Part shown: positions 43,571 to 52,476 of the stretch, piece by piece
How positions within the stretch are numbered: the stretch's first letter is position 1
Layout: the number at the start of each line of letters is the position of its first letter
Source: Chryseobacterium sp.
GTDB taxonomy: Bacteria; Bacteroidota; Bacteroidia; Flavobacteriales; Weeksellaceae
NCBI GenBank assembly: GCA_027492795.1
Contig: JAPUEB010000006.1
Location: 62,001-126,000 of the forward strand
Length of the DNA: 64,000 nucleotides
Direction of reading: 5' to 3'
The notes under the pieces: generated by a model
Told to the model about the DNA's origin: nothing
The model's database searches: none
The model's input: only the letters and a program-made list of their open reading frames with translations
Translations under genes and position numbers: made by a program

Positions 43571-45886
43571 ATGAAAAAGTTTCTACTTTCTTTTTTATTT
43601 CTTCTTGCCCAATTGAATTTTGCACAGTCTGATTGTGCATCTTCAATTCAGATATGTGGCAACTCCAGTATTTCTTATACGCCAACAGGACCCGGAACAC
43701 CTGAACCATTAAGTGGCTGCGTAGCTACGGAGCATTATTCAGTATGGTACACGTTTCAAGTTGCAACAGCCGGAACACTTACGATGACTATTACTCCGAA
43801 CGGAACTGGTTCCACGGATTATGACTGGACGATGTTTGGGCCCAATGTTACTTGCGCAAACTTGGGACAACCTATACGCTGCTCTTATGCAAGTACCGCT
43901 CAAGGAATATTAACCGGAATGAATATGACTGCAACCGATACTACTGAAGGAGCTGGAGGCGACGGCTGGGTTCAGTATATGAATGTGCTTCCGGGACAAA
44001 CCTATTATTTGATGGTGGACAACTTTTCACAAAACACTAATGGATTTGTATTGACTTGGGGTGGAACAGCTACATTTACCTCACCATTTAATTCCACTAT
44101 ACAGCCTAATCCATTTGTTTATCCCGGAACCAATCAAAACGGACATGTTTTAATTTGCTCCAATCCACAATTTTTTAATTTTTCTTCGTTATCCGCAGGA
44201 ATTTTAAATGGAAATCAAAACTTCGCTGTACAGTACTATTTAACTGCTAATAATGCGATAACAGGAACCAATCCAATTACCACTCCAATAAACGTAAACA
44301 CTACTACTACTTATTATTATACAATATCCTATTCGGACCCTACGAATCCAACAAGCACGCTGAATTTCTGTAAGGAAGTCAAGACCATTAATTTTGATTC
44401 TGGAGCAATTACGGTGACTAATGCAACCATTAAAGCTTGTAACAATAACAATTTGGGTACAGGTACATTCAATTTAACATCAGCTACGGTTTATAACGGA
44501 CAGGCTACTATACAATACTACCCTTCTATTGGAGACGCCAATGCGGGAACAAATGAAATTACCAACCCGACAGCCTACGTTTCACAACCGGGGCAGGTTT
44601 ATGCTCTGGTAACTTCACCTCAAGGTTGTAAGAATATAGCAACATTAACTCTGGAGTTTCATCCATTGCCACAGCTCAACACCGTTACGCTTATGGCCTG
44701 CAACAACAATAATAGTGGGGTTGCAACATACGATTTAACCACGGCAAATGTATTCGCAGATCCTAATGCACCTAAAACGTATTACCCAACCATTAATGAT
44801 CTTCTAAACCATACGAACCAAATTACGCATCCTACAAACTACACAAGTGCGCAGGGACAGGTATATGTGGAAGTAACCAATAATTTGGGATGCACCAATT
44901 ACGGCGTTATAAATCTTACTTTTTTCCCAAATATTAACACATCGGATGCAACACTTACCGAGTGCTTCCTTCCAGGCACACCAACTAAAGGTGAGTTTGA
45001 TCTTACAAAAGCAAATGTAACTACTACACTTCCTAATACAAAACAGTATTACCCATCACTTCAAGACGCTATTAACAATACGAATCAAATCACCAATCCT
45101 ACCACTTATATCGCACCCAATTCAGAGGTTTTTGTTCGTGTTATTGATGGAAACAATTGTTGGAAAGTAGCCAAGATAACTCTTGTGGTTACTCCTCCGA
45201 AATTTTCACCTACGTTAGTTGATAAAACGATTTGTATTGAAAAAAGAACCACTCTTGATGCCGGTCCTGGTTTTTCAGGATATATGTGGAGCACAGGAGC
45301 AACTTCTCAAGTGATTTCCAACGTAATGGTTGGAGAGTATTGGGTGGATTTGAAAACAGACGGCTGTATTACAAGACAAACAGTGCGTGTTCACGCTTCG
45401 CCAAAGCCTGTAATTTCCAATCTTGAGATTGGTAACAATACCATAACGGTAACTGTTGTGGGTGGAGTTGCGCCTTATGAATTCTCTTTGGATGCCATCA
45501 ATTGGCAGCAGTCCAACATCTTGAAAAACGTACCAAGAGGACAAGCAACAATTTTTGTAAAAGACAGCTTTGATTGTGAGCCAATAGTAGTAGCTGTTAC
45601 TGTACCAAACCTTGTAAATGCCATTACACCAAACGATGATAATGTAAATGATTACCTTGATTATTCGGCACTTGCCTATAAAAAAGATTTGAAAATCACG
45701 ATTTTTGACCGATACGGCTCTCCTATTCATACTGCAGACAAAAAGAACAATTATCGCTGGGACGGAAGAGTAGGAAGCAATAAATTATCCACAGGAAACT
45801 ATTGGTACACGATAACTTGGACTGAACCTGGTACTGATACGCAAGTGAAGTATTCGGGTTGGATATTAGTTAAAAACAGAGATTAA
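43571..45886 (+). CDS. T9SS type-B-sorted multi-repeat adhesin, copy 1
   Basis: A 771-residue secreted protein. After the signal peptide (LLAQLNFAQS) comes a Cys-containing beta-sandwich domain (about residues 20-170; VWYTFQVATAGTL, LMVDNFSQNTNGF), then three ~90-residue repeats that begin ACNNNN or ECFL and contain YYPS/T...DA and ITNPT. A DAGPGFSGYMWSTGATS domain and an SprB-like repeat (VVGGVAPYEFSLDAINW) follow. The end is a gliding-motility-type CHU_C domain: ITPNDDNVNDYLDYSAL...YRWDGR...YWYTITW, a type-B T9SS sorting signal. The protein should be exported and surface-attached. Confidence 0.92.
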   Translation: MKKFLLSFLFLLAQLNFAQSDCASSIQICGNSSISYTPTGPGTPEPLSGCVATEHYSVWYTFQVATAGTLTMTITPNGTGSTDYDWTMFGPNVTCANLGQPIRCSYASTAQGILTGMNMTATDTTEGAGGDGWVQYMNVLPGQTYYLMVDNFSQNTNGFVLTWGGTATFTSPFNSTIQPNPFVYPGTNQNGHVLICSNPQFFNFSSLSAGILNGNQNFAVQYYLTANNAITGTNPITTPINVNTTTTYYYTISYSDPTNPTSTLNFCKEVKTINFDSGAITVTNATIKACNNNNLGTGTFNLTSATVYNGQATIQYYPSIGDANAGTNEITNPTAYVSQPGQVYALVTSPQGCKNIATLTLEFHPLPQLNTVTLMACNNNNSGVATYDLTTANVFADPNAPKTYYPTINDLLNHTNQITHPTNYTSAQGQVYVEVTNNLGCTNYGVINLTFFPNINTSDATLTECFLPGTPTKGEFDLTKANVTTTLPNTKQYYPSLQDAINNTNQITNPTTYIAPNSEVFVRVIDGNNCWKVAKITLVVTPPKFSPTLVDKTICIEKRTTLDAGPGFSGYMWSTGATSQVISNVMVGEYWVDLKTDGCITRQTVRVHASPKPVISNLEIGNNTITVTVVGGVAPYEFSLDAINWQQSNILKNVPRGQATIFVKDSFDCEPIVVAVTVPNLVNAITPNDDNVNDYLDYSALAYKKDLKITIFDRYGSPIHTADKKNNYRWDGRVGSNKLSTGNYWYTITWTEPGTDTQVKYSGWILVKNRD

Positions 45887-45898
45887 TTTAAAAAACAT

Positions 45899-45931
45899 GA
45901 AATGACCCCTTTATAAAAAGGGTTCATTTTT
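45899..45931 (+). terminator. Hairpin terminator after adhesin copy 1
   Basis: AAATGACCCCTTT and AAAAGGGTTCATTT form a long, nearly perfect stem with a short loop, ending in a T-run. Confidence 0.75.
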
Positions 45932-45954
45932 AAATACTTCAAAATTATTTTTTT

Positions 45955-46578
45955 ATGAAAAATGTACTGTTCATCCTATTTCTTTCCTTATCGTTTCTTT
46001 ACAATGCACAGATATCTTTAGATTCAAAAATTAAAGATAAAATTGGCAAGCTTGAAACATCGCTAACTGCCAAAGAATTTGATTCTTTAAAAGATGACTT
46101 CGTACTTTTAACCAATGAGAAAAAGTATGGCTGGGTTCCAGCTTATTATGCAGCAGTTTCCTCTTACAACGAAGGATATTTATGGTTAAAATCTAAAAAC
46201 ACCGAAAATATTGAAAACTCAACCTTGACGGCTTTAAAATACCTTTCTGTTTTTTCTGACGGTAAAAACGTAGAAGCGCAAATCCTTAAAGGTTTGATAT
46301 ACGCACTACAGGTAAAATCTAATTCTGAAGTATATTCAGCAAAAAACATCCCACTTATTAACGATATTATTAGAGAAGCTGAATTGAAAGTAAAAGATAA
46401 TGCTCGTTTAGCCCTACTGAAAGCAGAATTAATTTCCTTGATGCCTGAAAACAAAGGTAAAAGCAATGTAGATCTTTATTACGAAGTACTAAAGAAATAC
46501 AAATCACCGGTAACAAAATCAAATATTGATCCTACATGGGGAGAAAATTTAATTAGCAACTCCATTTTAGGAAAATAA
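45955..46578 (+). CDS. Small secreted TPR-like protein, pair 2
   Basis: A 207-residue protein with a signal peptide ending YNAQ. The first half matches the 124-residue protein at 43145 (IKDKIGKLETSLTAKEFDSL; WVPAYYAAVSSYNEGYLWLKS). The second half adds a helical region (AELKVKDNARLALLKAEL) and a VDLYYEVLKKY...DPTWGENL end that is found in many short TPR-like Bacteroidota proteins. It lies 21 bases before adhesin copy 2. Confidence 0.75.
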   Translation: MKNVLFILFLSLSFLYNAQISLDSKIKDKIGKLETSLTAKEFDSLKDDFVLLTNEKKYGWVPAYYAAVSSYNEGYLWLKSKNTENIENSTLTALKYLSVFSDGKNVEAQILKGLIYALQVKSNSEVYSAKNIPLINDIIREAELKVKDNARLALLKAELISLMPENKGKSNVDLYYEVLKKYKSPVTKSNIDPTWGENLISNSILGK

Positions 46579-46599
46579 TATAACCAACTATTCATAATC

Positions 46600-48660
46600 A
46601 TGAAAAAAATTCTATTAACATTTTTATTTTGTTTGTCAATATATAGTTTCGGGCAGTCCGATTGTATTACTGCAATTCCGGTTTGTGGTAATTCAAACTT
46701 ATCCTACACACCTTCAGGTCATGGTTTGATTGCTGAAGAACTGGGAGGATGCATGGCAACAGACGAAAGATTCACAGTATGGTACACCTTCAGTGTGGGA
46801 ACATCCGGTACATTGGCATTTACAATTACCCCTAACAATTTGAGTGATGATTATGACTTCGCAGTATATGGTCCAAATATCCCTTGCTCTCAGGTAGGAA
46901 CTTCAACTGGGCAACCAATGAGATGTAATTATTCGGGCACACCTGGTCTTACAGGGTTAAGCCTTACAGTTCCAGGTCCTGGAAATAACAATCAGTGGAG
47001 TCCATTTATAAACGCTATAGCAGGAGAATCCTACATTTTGGTTGTGGACAATTACAGCATGTCTACCAACGGCTTCACTTTATCTTGGCAAGGAACGGCA
47101 GCTTTAACATCGCCATTTACTCCTTCCATGCAGCCCAATCCTTTTATTTCTCCGGGGCCTAATCAAAACGGAGAAGTTATTATTTGCAACAATCCTCAGC
47201 TTTTTGACTTTTCAACACTTTCTGCGGGAATATTAAATGGGAATACAAATTTCAGTATAAATTATTATAATAACTCAAATGATGCATTAACAGGGAATAA
47301 TCCTATTACTACACCAATAAACGTTAATACAACCACTAACTATATTTATGCAATTTCTTATACAGATCCTACAAACCCCAATAATCCTGCTAACACCTGC
47401 AAGGAATTTGCAATTATAAAGTTTAAAGACGGTTCAATTCCTTTAACACCTGCAACTTTAACAGCATGTAATAACAACAATGCAGGTACAGCAATATATG
47501 ATCTTACGACCGCAAACGTTTATACCGGAACCCAAACAATGACATCTGTAAAGTACTATCCTACTATGACGGATGTAAATGCAGGTACCAACCAAATAAA
47601 TAATCCACAAGCATATCTTTCTTCACAAGGAACGGTTTATGTGAAGTACGTTAACACCTTCCAATGTGAAAGAACCACATCAATAACGCTTCAGTTCTAC
47701 CCTTCTACTCCGGTAATGGATGCAACTTTGGAAGAATGTTTCCTTACAATCGACCCAACAAAGGCAGAATTTGATTTGACCACCGCACACGTAACCACAC
47801 TTTCTTCTGCAATAAAAAATTATTATCTAACAATGCAGGATGCAATTCATGATATCAACCCAATTGCTAATCCTTTTGTGTACCAGTCAACTACAACAAC
47901 GGTTTATGTAAGGGTTTATAGCGGAGACGGTTGTTGGAATATTGCAAAAATCAACCTTAAAGTAAAGCCGCCAGTATATTCAAGCGTCCTAACAGACAAA
48001 ACAATCTGTATAGAAGACCGTACAACTTTGGATGCCGGTCCCGGATTTACCTCCTATAAATGGAGTACAGGTGCTACAACGCAATCTATTAGCAATGTAC
48101 AGGTAGGTGAATATTGGGTAGAATTAGGAAAAAATGGCTGCATCACAAGGCAAACAGTAAAAGTTAATGCATCAAACCAGCCTGTAGTTACCGCTTTAGA
48201 TGTTAATTTTACTACCATTACTGTAACTGTATCAGGTGGAAAAGCCCCATATCAATACTCATTGGATGGTATAACTTGGCAAACCTCTAACGTGCTGAAC
48301 AATGTTCCAAGAGGACAGGCAATTATTTACGTGAAGGACATTTATGATTGTGATCCTGTTGCCACAGAAATCACAGTGCCAAACCTTGTAAATGTTATTA
48401 CGCCGAATGATGATAATGTAAATGATTATATAGACTATTCTGCACTACAGTACAAAAAAGACTTAACATTTACCATCTACAATCGCTATGGCAATAAAGT
48501 TTATGAGGGCAACAAAAAAAATCTTTACAGATGGGATGGTAGATCTGGAGGTAAAAAAGTATCTACCGGAACCTATTGGTACACCATAACTTGGAACGAG
48601 CCGGCAACCAACGCACCAATCAAGTATTCAGGCTGGGTAATGGTGAAAAATAGAGAATAA
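46600..48660 (+). CDS. T9SS type-B-sorted multi-repeat adhesin, copy 2
   Basis: A 686-residue paralogue of the protein at 43571. The signal peptide, N-terminal beta-sandwich (VWYTFSVGTSGTLAF; LVVDNYSMSTNGF), DAGPGFTSYKWSTGATT domain, SprB-like repeat and CHU_C sorting domain (ITPNDDNVNDYIDYSAL) all correspond. Only two of the ~90-residue ACNNNN/ECFL repeats are present against three in copy 1. The 85-residue length difference is accounted for by one repeat. Surface adhesion or gliding are typical roles of such proteins; the ligand is unknown. Confidence 0.92.
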   Translation: MKKILLTFLFCLSIYSFGQSDCITAIPVCGNSNLSYTPSGHGLIAEELGGCMATDERFTVWYTFSVGTSGTLAFTITPNNLSDDYDFAVYGPNIPCSQVGTSTGQPMRCNYSGTPGLTGLSLTVPGPGNNNQWSPFINAIAGESYILVVDNYSMSTNGFTLSWQGTAALTSPFTPSMQPNPFISPGPNQNGEVIICNNPQLFDFSTLSAGILNGNTNFSINYYNNSNDALTGNNPITTPINVNTTTNYIYAISYTDPTNPNNPANTCKEFAIIKFKDGSIPLTPATLTACNNNNAGTAIYDLTTANVYTGTQTMTSVKYYPTMTDVNAGTNQINNPQAYLSSQGTVYVKYVNTFQCERTTSITLQFYPSTPVMDATLEECFLTIDPTKAEFDLTTAHVTTLSSAIKNYYLTMQDAIHDINPIANPFVYQSTTTTVYVRVYSGDGCWNIAKINLKVKPPVYSSVLTDKTICIEDRTTLDAGPGFTSYKWSTGATTQSISNVQVGEYWVELGKNGCITRQTVKVNASNQPVVTALDVNFTTITVTVSGGKAPYQYSLDGITWQTSNVLNNVPRGQAIIYVKDIYDCDPVATEITVPNLVNVITPNDDNVNDYIDYSALQYKKDLTFTIYNRYGNKVYEGNKKNLYRWDGRSGGKKVSTGTYWYTITWNEPATNAPIKYSGWVMVKNRE

Positions 48661-48682
48661 TTAATATTAAATATCCAATCAG

Positions 48683-48717
48683 AAAAAACCTTCAAACTAT
48701 TTTGAAGGTTTTTTTTA
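48683..48717 (+). terminator. Hairpin terminator AAAACCTTCAAA / TTTGAAGGTTTT
   Basis: Perfect 12-base stem with a 4-base loop and T-run after adhesin copy 2. Confidence 0.85.
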
Positions 48718-48808
48718 TTAACATTTTATCTTATACACTTTCAGCATCTTAGGCAATAATCTCAGGAAATTGTTAATTAATGCATTCGGGGAAACTTTAT
48801 AAAAAAGC

Positions 48809-48816
48809 TATATTTG
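48809..48816 (+). promoter_or_regulatory. -7 box TATATTTG of dnaB, leaderless arrangement
   Basis: Consensus TATATTTG followed by only four bases (CCTT) before ATG at 48821. Confidence 0.55.
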
Positions 48817-48820
48817 CCTT

Positions 48821-50416
48821 ATGGTTCAAAAGGAAACTTTATCGTCTTTAGTTCAGGGAAATTTTGCAAGAGAGCTTTCTATTTCGGACGGCAAAATGCC
48901 TCCAAATGCAATAGATTTCGAAAAACTCGTCATTGGTACTTTTCTTATCGACAAGAAAGGGCTGGATTATTCCATAGACCTTATGAAGCCGGAACATTTT
49001 TATGATCCCAGACACGAAATTGTTTTTGCAACAATTCAAAAAATGTATCTGGACAATAATCCTGTGGATTTGGTAACCGTAATTAATGAACTTAAAAAAG
49101 AAAACAAACTTTCTTTAGCAGGAGGAGATCAATACCTCATAGAGCTTACATTGGGCGTAAGTTCTTCAGCACACATTGAATATCATGTTCGTGTAATTCT
49201 TGAAAAATTTATTTTAAGAAGCCTTATTAATATTTCCGCCAATGTAATTGATAACGCCTATAAAGAATCCACAGACGTTTTTGAACTTTTAGATAGAGCA
49301 GAACAAGGCTTTTTCGACATCACCAACGATACTATTAAAAAAGGGTTTGACACAGCAAACTCCCTCGTAAAACAAGCAATTGAAACCATAAAATCTTTAA
49401 GGGACAAAGAAGGACTATCGGGAATTCCTTCCGGCTTCAAAAGGCTGGATGAAGCAACCGGTGGTTGGCAAAATTCTGACCTCATCATCATCGCAGCGCG
49501 TCCTGCAATGGGAAAAACGGCATTCTTACTTTCGATGGCGAGAAATATTGCTGTAGAACATAAAATTCCTTTGGCACTTTTCTCTTTAGAAATGGCTTCG
49601 GTGCAGCTTATCACCAGAATGATATCTTCCGAAACACAAATTTCTTCGGAAAACCTAAGAAAAGGAACATTAAAAGATGATGAATGGAACCGCCTTTTCC
49701 ACAACGTTTCACAGCTGGAAAACGCCCCACTTTATATTGATGAAACACCATCGCTTTCCGTGTTCGATTTTCGTGCAAAATGCAGAAGACTCGTAATGCA
49801 GCACGGCGTGAAAATAATTATGGTGGACTATCTTCAGCTAATGACCGCAAATAACGGCGGAAAAGGAAGCGGAAACCGCGAACAAGAAATTGCCACCATT
49901 TCAAGATCTTTAAAAGCCATCGCAAAAGAACTGAATGTTCCCGTAATTGCCTTGTCACAGCTATCCAGAAGTGTAGAAACAAGATCTGCCACCAACAAGC
50001 GTCCTCAACTTTCAGATTTAAGGGAATCTGGAGCAATTGAACAGGATGCAGATATCGTTTCATTTATTTACAGACCTGAGTATTATAAACTTCTCCTTTG
50101 GGACAACGATCCTGAAGGCCAAGAAACCTCCACGGAAAATCAAGCAGAACTTATCATCGCAAAACATAGAAATGGTGCTACTACAGATGTAAGACTCGCA
50201 TTCCTTAAAAACATAGGAAAATTCGCAGATTTGGATCAAAACAGCGACGGCTACAGTTATCAGCAGTCCAGTTTCAGCCAGCAAGATGAACCAAGTGGTT
50301 TCGACAGGATAAAGACAACCATTCAGCCGGGAGCCGCGTTCGATATGCCCGACAATTCCAACCTTTCCGGTTCTTCCATGAATGACTTGGATGATGACGA
50401 TGATTTTATGTATTGA
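48821..50416 (+). CDS. dnaB: Replicative DNA helicase DnaB
   Basis: A 531-residue hexameric helicase. The N-terminal primase-interaction domain starts around PNAIDFEKLVIGTFLI; the RecA-like domain has GIPSGFKRLDEATGGW, Walker A AARPAMGKTAF, IIMVDYLQLM as Walker B, and ALSQLSRSVE...KRPQLSDLRESGAIEQDAD. No intein is present. The acidic C-terminal tail (DDDDDF) is typical of Bacteroidota DnaB. The promoter box is four bases before the start codon. Confidence 0.97.
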   Translation: MVQKETLSSLVQGNFARELSISDGKMPPNAIDFEKLVIGTFLIDKKGLDYSIDLMKPEHFYDPRHEIVFATIQKMYLDNNPVDLVTVINELKKENKLSLAGGDQYLIELTLGVSSSAHIEYHVRVILEKFILRSLINISANVIDNAYKESTDVFELLDRAEQGFFDITNDTIKKGFDTANSLVKQAIETIKSLRDKEGLSGIPSGFKRLDEATGGWQNSDLIIIAARPAMGKTAFLLSMARNIAVEHKIPLALFSLEMASVQLITRMISSETQISSENLRKGTLKDDEWNRLFHNVSQLENAPLYIDETPSLSVFDFRAKCRRLVMQHGVKIIMVDYLQLMTANNGGKGSGNREQEIATISRSLKAIAKELNVPVIALSQLSRSVETRSATNKRPQLSDLRESGAIEQDADIVSFIYRPEYYKLLLWDNDPEGQETSTENQAELIIAKHRNGATTDVRLAFLKNIGKFADLDQNSDGYSYQQSSFSQQDEPSGFDRIKTTIQPGAAFDMPDNSNLSGSSMNDLDDDDDFMY

Positions 50417-50420
50417 TTTT

Positions 50421-51164
50421 ATGAAAAAATTTGCTTTATTTTTTTCCTCTTTCATATTCTTTTTTTCACACTCATTAAAAGCGCAGATTTTAGATGATTT
50501 CCCAAAAAATCAAGAATTTTACAGCGGCGGATTAGAAAAATTGTATGAAAAAATTCATCAGATTTCAATTGATGAGAATCTGCTGCCTTGTGACAATAAA
50601 AAAGAAATTTATCACGCCAAAATTTTGCTTACAAAAGATGGAAATATAAAGTTCATAAAGGATTTCGATAGCTTATCCATAAAAAAGAATAAGTGTGCTT
50701 ACGACTTTACGCTTAAAATTCTTAAAGGTTTGAAGAATGACAAAAATTGGCAGCCTGCTAAAATAGATGGTAAACCTTACGATGCAATTGTGCGTTTATT
50801 TTTTGTGCCTAATCATATTTTCAATTTCAAAAAAAATTATACTCCTTACCAATATTACATTCCTCCATCCTATATTGGTGGTTACGAAAAACAGCAGAAA
50901 GACATCCAAGATAATTTCAAGGCAATATTTTCAGATTTTCATGTAAACGGAAGCATGTTTCTTGATTTCGTGGTTGATGAAAATGGAGAAATCATCAATC
51001 CTATTATTACGCCTACAATAGATAACAATGAATTTGTAAGTAGAATGAAACAGACTTTGAAGCGCCTTAACCAAAAATGGAAACCTGCACAAATGGACGG
51101 AGTCCCAATAAAAGCAAGGCTATCAATTCCTCTTACTTTTTCTGTAAATTTCAAAGAGAGATAA
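50421..51164 (+). CDS. Secreted protein with two TonB-C-like domains
   Basis: A 247-residue protein with an N-terminal signal peptide (FFSSFIFFFSHSLKAQ). Two segments resemble the TonB C-terminal fold: KNWQPAKIDGKPYDAIVRLFF and QKWKPAQMDGVPIKARLSIPL, each preceded by a strand with DGNI or ENGEI. It lacks the proline-rich spacer and membrane anchor of true TonB and may be an isolated periplasmic protein. I chose ATG 50421, five bases after dnaB; the in-frame start at 50382 would lie inside dnaB. Confidence 0.7.
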   Translation: MKKFALFFSSFIFFFSHSLKAQILDDFPKNQEFYSGGLEKLYEKIHQISIDENLLPCDNKKEIYHAKILLTKDGNIKFIKDFDSLSIKKNKCAYDFTLKILKGLKNDKNWQPAKIDGKPYDAIVRLFFVPNHIFNFKKNYTPYQYYIPPSYIGGYEKQQKDIQDNFKAIFSDFHVNGSMFLDFVVDENGEIINPIITPTIDNNEFVSRMKQTLKRLNQKWKPAQMDGVPIKARLSIPLTFSVNFKER

Positions 51165-51166
51165 AC

Positions 51167-51649
51167 GTGGCGCTAAAAATAGAAATCTACACCGACGGCG
51201 CCTGCAGCGGAAACCCCGGAAAGGGAGGTTACGGAATTCTGATGCGTGTTCCCGAAAAAAACTATCAAAAAACATTTTCAAAAGGCTTCAGAAAAACTAC
51301 CAATAACCGTATGGAACTTTTGGGGGTAATTGTGGCATTAGAAAAATTAAAATCCTCCGAAAACGACATCCACATTTACACCGACAGCAAATATGTTTCC
51401 GAAGCCATCAACCAAAAATGGATTTTTGGCTGGGTAAAAAAAGGTTTTGCAAAAGTGAAAAATCCCGATTTATGGAAACGGTTTTATCCTCTTTTTAAGC
51501 TTCACAATCCCAGTTTTCATTGGATCAAAGGACATTCCGGACATCCCGAAAACGAAATCTGCGACCAACTTGCAGTAAAAGCATCTCAATCCGAAACCTT
51601 GGAAATAGATACTTTTTTTGAAAATCCCGATGAAGGCGGACTTTTCTGA
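51167..51649 (+). CDS. rnhA: Ribonuclease HI
   Basis: A 160-residue RNase HI that degrades RNA in RNA-DNA hybrids. The catalytic set is visible: Asp in IYTDGACSGNPGKGG, Glu in NRMELLGV, Asp in IYTDSKYV and Asp in ENEICDQLA. I place the start at GTG 51167, two bases after the upstream stop; a longer in-frame version from 51077 would overlap the previous gene. Confidence 0.94.
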   Translation: MALKIEIYTDGACSGNPGKGGYGILMRVPEKNYQKTFSKGFRKTTNNRMELLGVIVALEKLKSSENDIHIYTDSKYVSEAINQKWIFGWVKKGFAKVKNPDLWKRFYPLFKLHNPSFHWIKGHSGHPENEICDQLAVKASQSETLEIDTFFENPDEGGLF

Positions 51650-51780
51650 TAAATGGTAATTGATAAATGATAATTGATGGGTTATAATAACATCTTTCTA
51701 AACAACTCCTCCACTCAATCACTCTCAAACCCTCCCACTCAAAAACTCCTCGCTTCCCTCTCCCATCTTCCTACTTTTTT

Positions 51781-51788
51781 TATCTTTG
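51781..51788 (+). promoter_or_regulatory. -7 box TATCTTTG, leaderless arrangement
   Basis: TAnnTTTG match with four bases (TTAA) before ATG at 51793. Confidence 0.55.
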
Positions 51789-51792
51789 TTAA

Positions 51793-52422
51793 ATGAATTA
51801 CGTTGAAGCATTACAAAAGCGGTATTCCGTTAAAAAATTTGATAAAGACAAAAAGATTCCTGCGGAAATTTTAAATGATATTTTAGAAGCTGGGAAACTT
51901 TCCGCAAGTTCATTAGGACTTCAACCTTATCGAATGATTGTTGTGGAAAGCGATGAAATGAAGGAAAAATTAATTCCCACATTTTACAATCCCTCGCAAA
52001 TTTCCACTTGTTCGCATCTCGTAGTTATTATTACCAAAAAGAAAATCGACGAAACTTATATTGGAAATTACTTCAATCATATTTCCGAAACACGCGAAAT
52101 CTCTTTGGAAAATCTTCAGCCTTTCAAAAAAAGCATCGATTTTTATATGACCTTAAATTCCGATGAAGAAATGCTTCACTGGAACGAAAAACAAGGCTAT
52201 TTAGTTCTCGCCAACCTCATGTTTGCAGCGGCTTTGGAAAAAGTAGATACTTGTCCGATGGAAGGTTTCAAACCCGAAGAAATTTCCGAAATACTAGAAA
52301 TTGATAATGAAACGGAGAAAGTAACGGTAACTTTAGCTTTAGGCTATCGCGCAGAAGACGATATTTTTCAAAATTTTAAAAAAGTGAGGAAGCCAAACGA
52401 AAGGCTTTTTAAATTTATTTAA
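51793..52422 (+). CDS. Nitroreductase-family NAD(P)H-dependent oxidoreductase
   Basis: A 209-residue flavoprotein of the nitroreductase family (NfsB-like). The N-terminus YVEALQKRYSVKKFD and LEAGKLSASSLGLQPYR contain the FMN-phosphate-binding Arg and Ser residues, and PMEGFKPEEISEIL and TLALGYRAEDD complete the pattern. Such enzymes reduce quinones or nitro compounds; the physiological substrate is unknown. It has its own promoter four bases before ATG. Confidence 0.9.
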   Translation: MNYVEALQKRYSVKKFDKDKKIPAEILNDILEAGKLSASSLGLQPYRMIVVESDEMKEKLIPTFYNPSQISTCSHLVVIITKKKIDETYIGNYFNHISETREISLENLQPFKKSIDFYMTLNSDEEMLHWNEKQGYLVLANLMFAAALEKVDTCPMEGFKPEEISEILEIDNETEKVTVTLALGYRAEDDIFQNFKKVRKPNERLFKFI

Positions 52423-52476
52423 AACTAGACTTTCCATCGAATCTCAAATTTAAAACTTCAAATCTCAAATCAACCC

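Noticed and set aside
45275-45730. 151-codon minus-strand frame in adhesin copy 1
   Set aside because: Antisense to the SprB-like and sorting domains of the adhesin.
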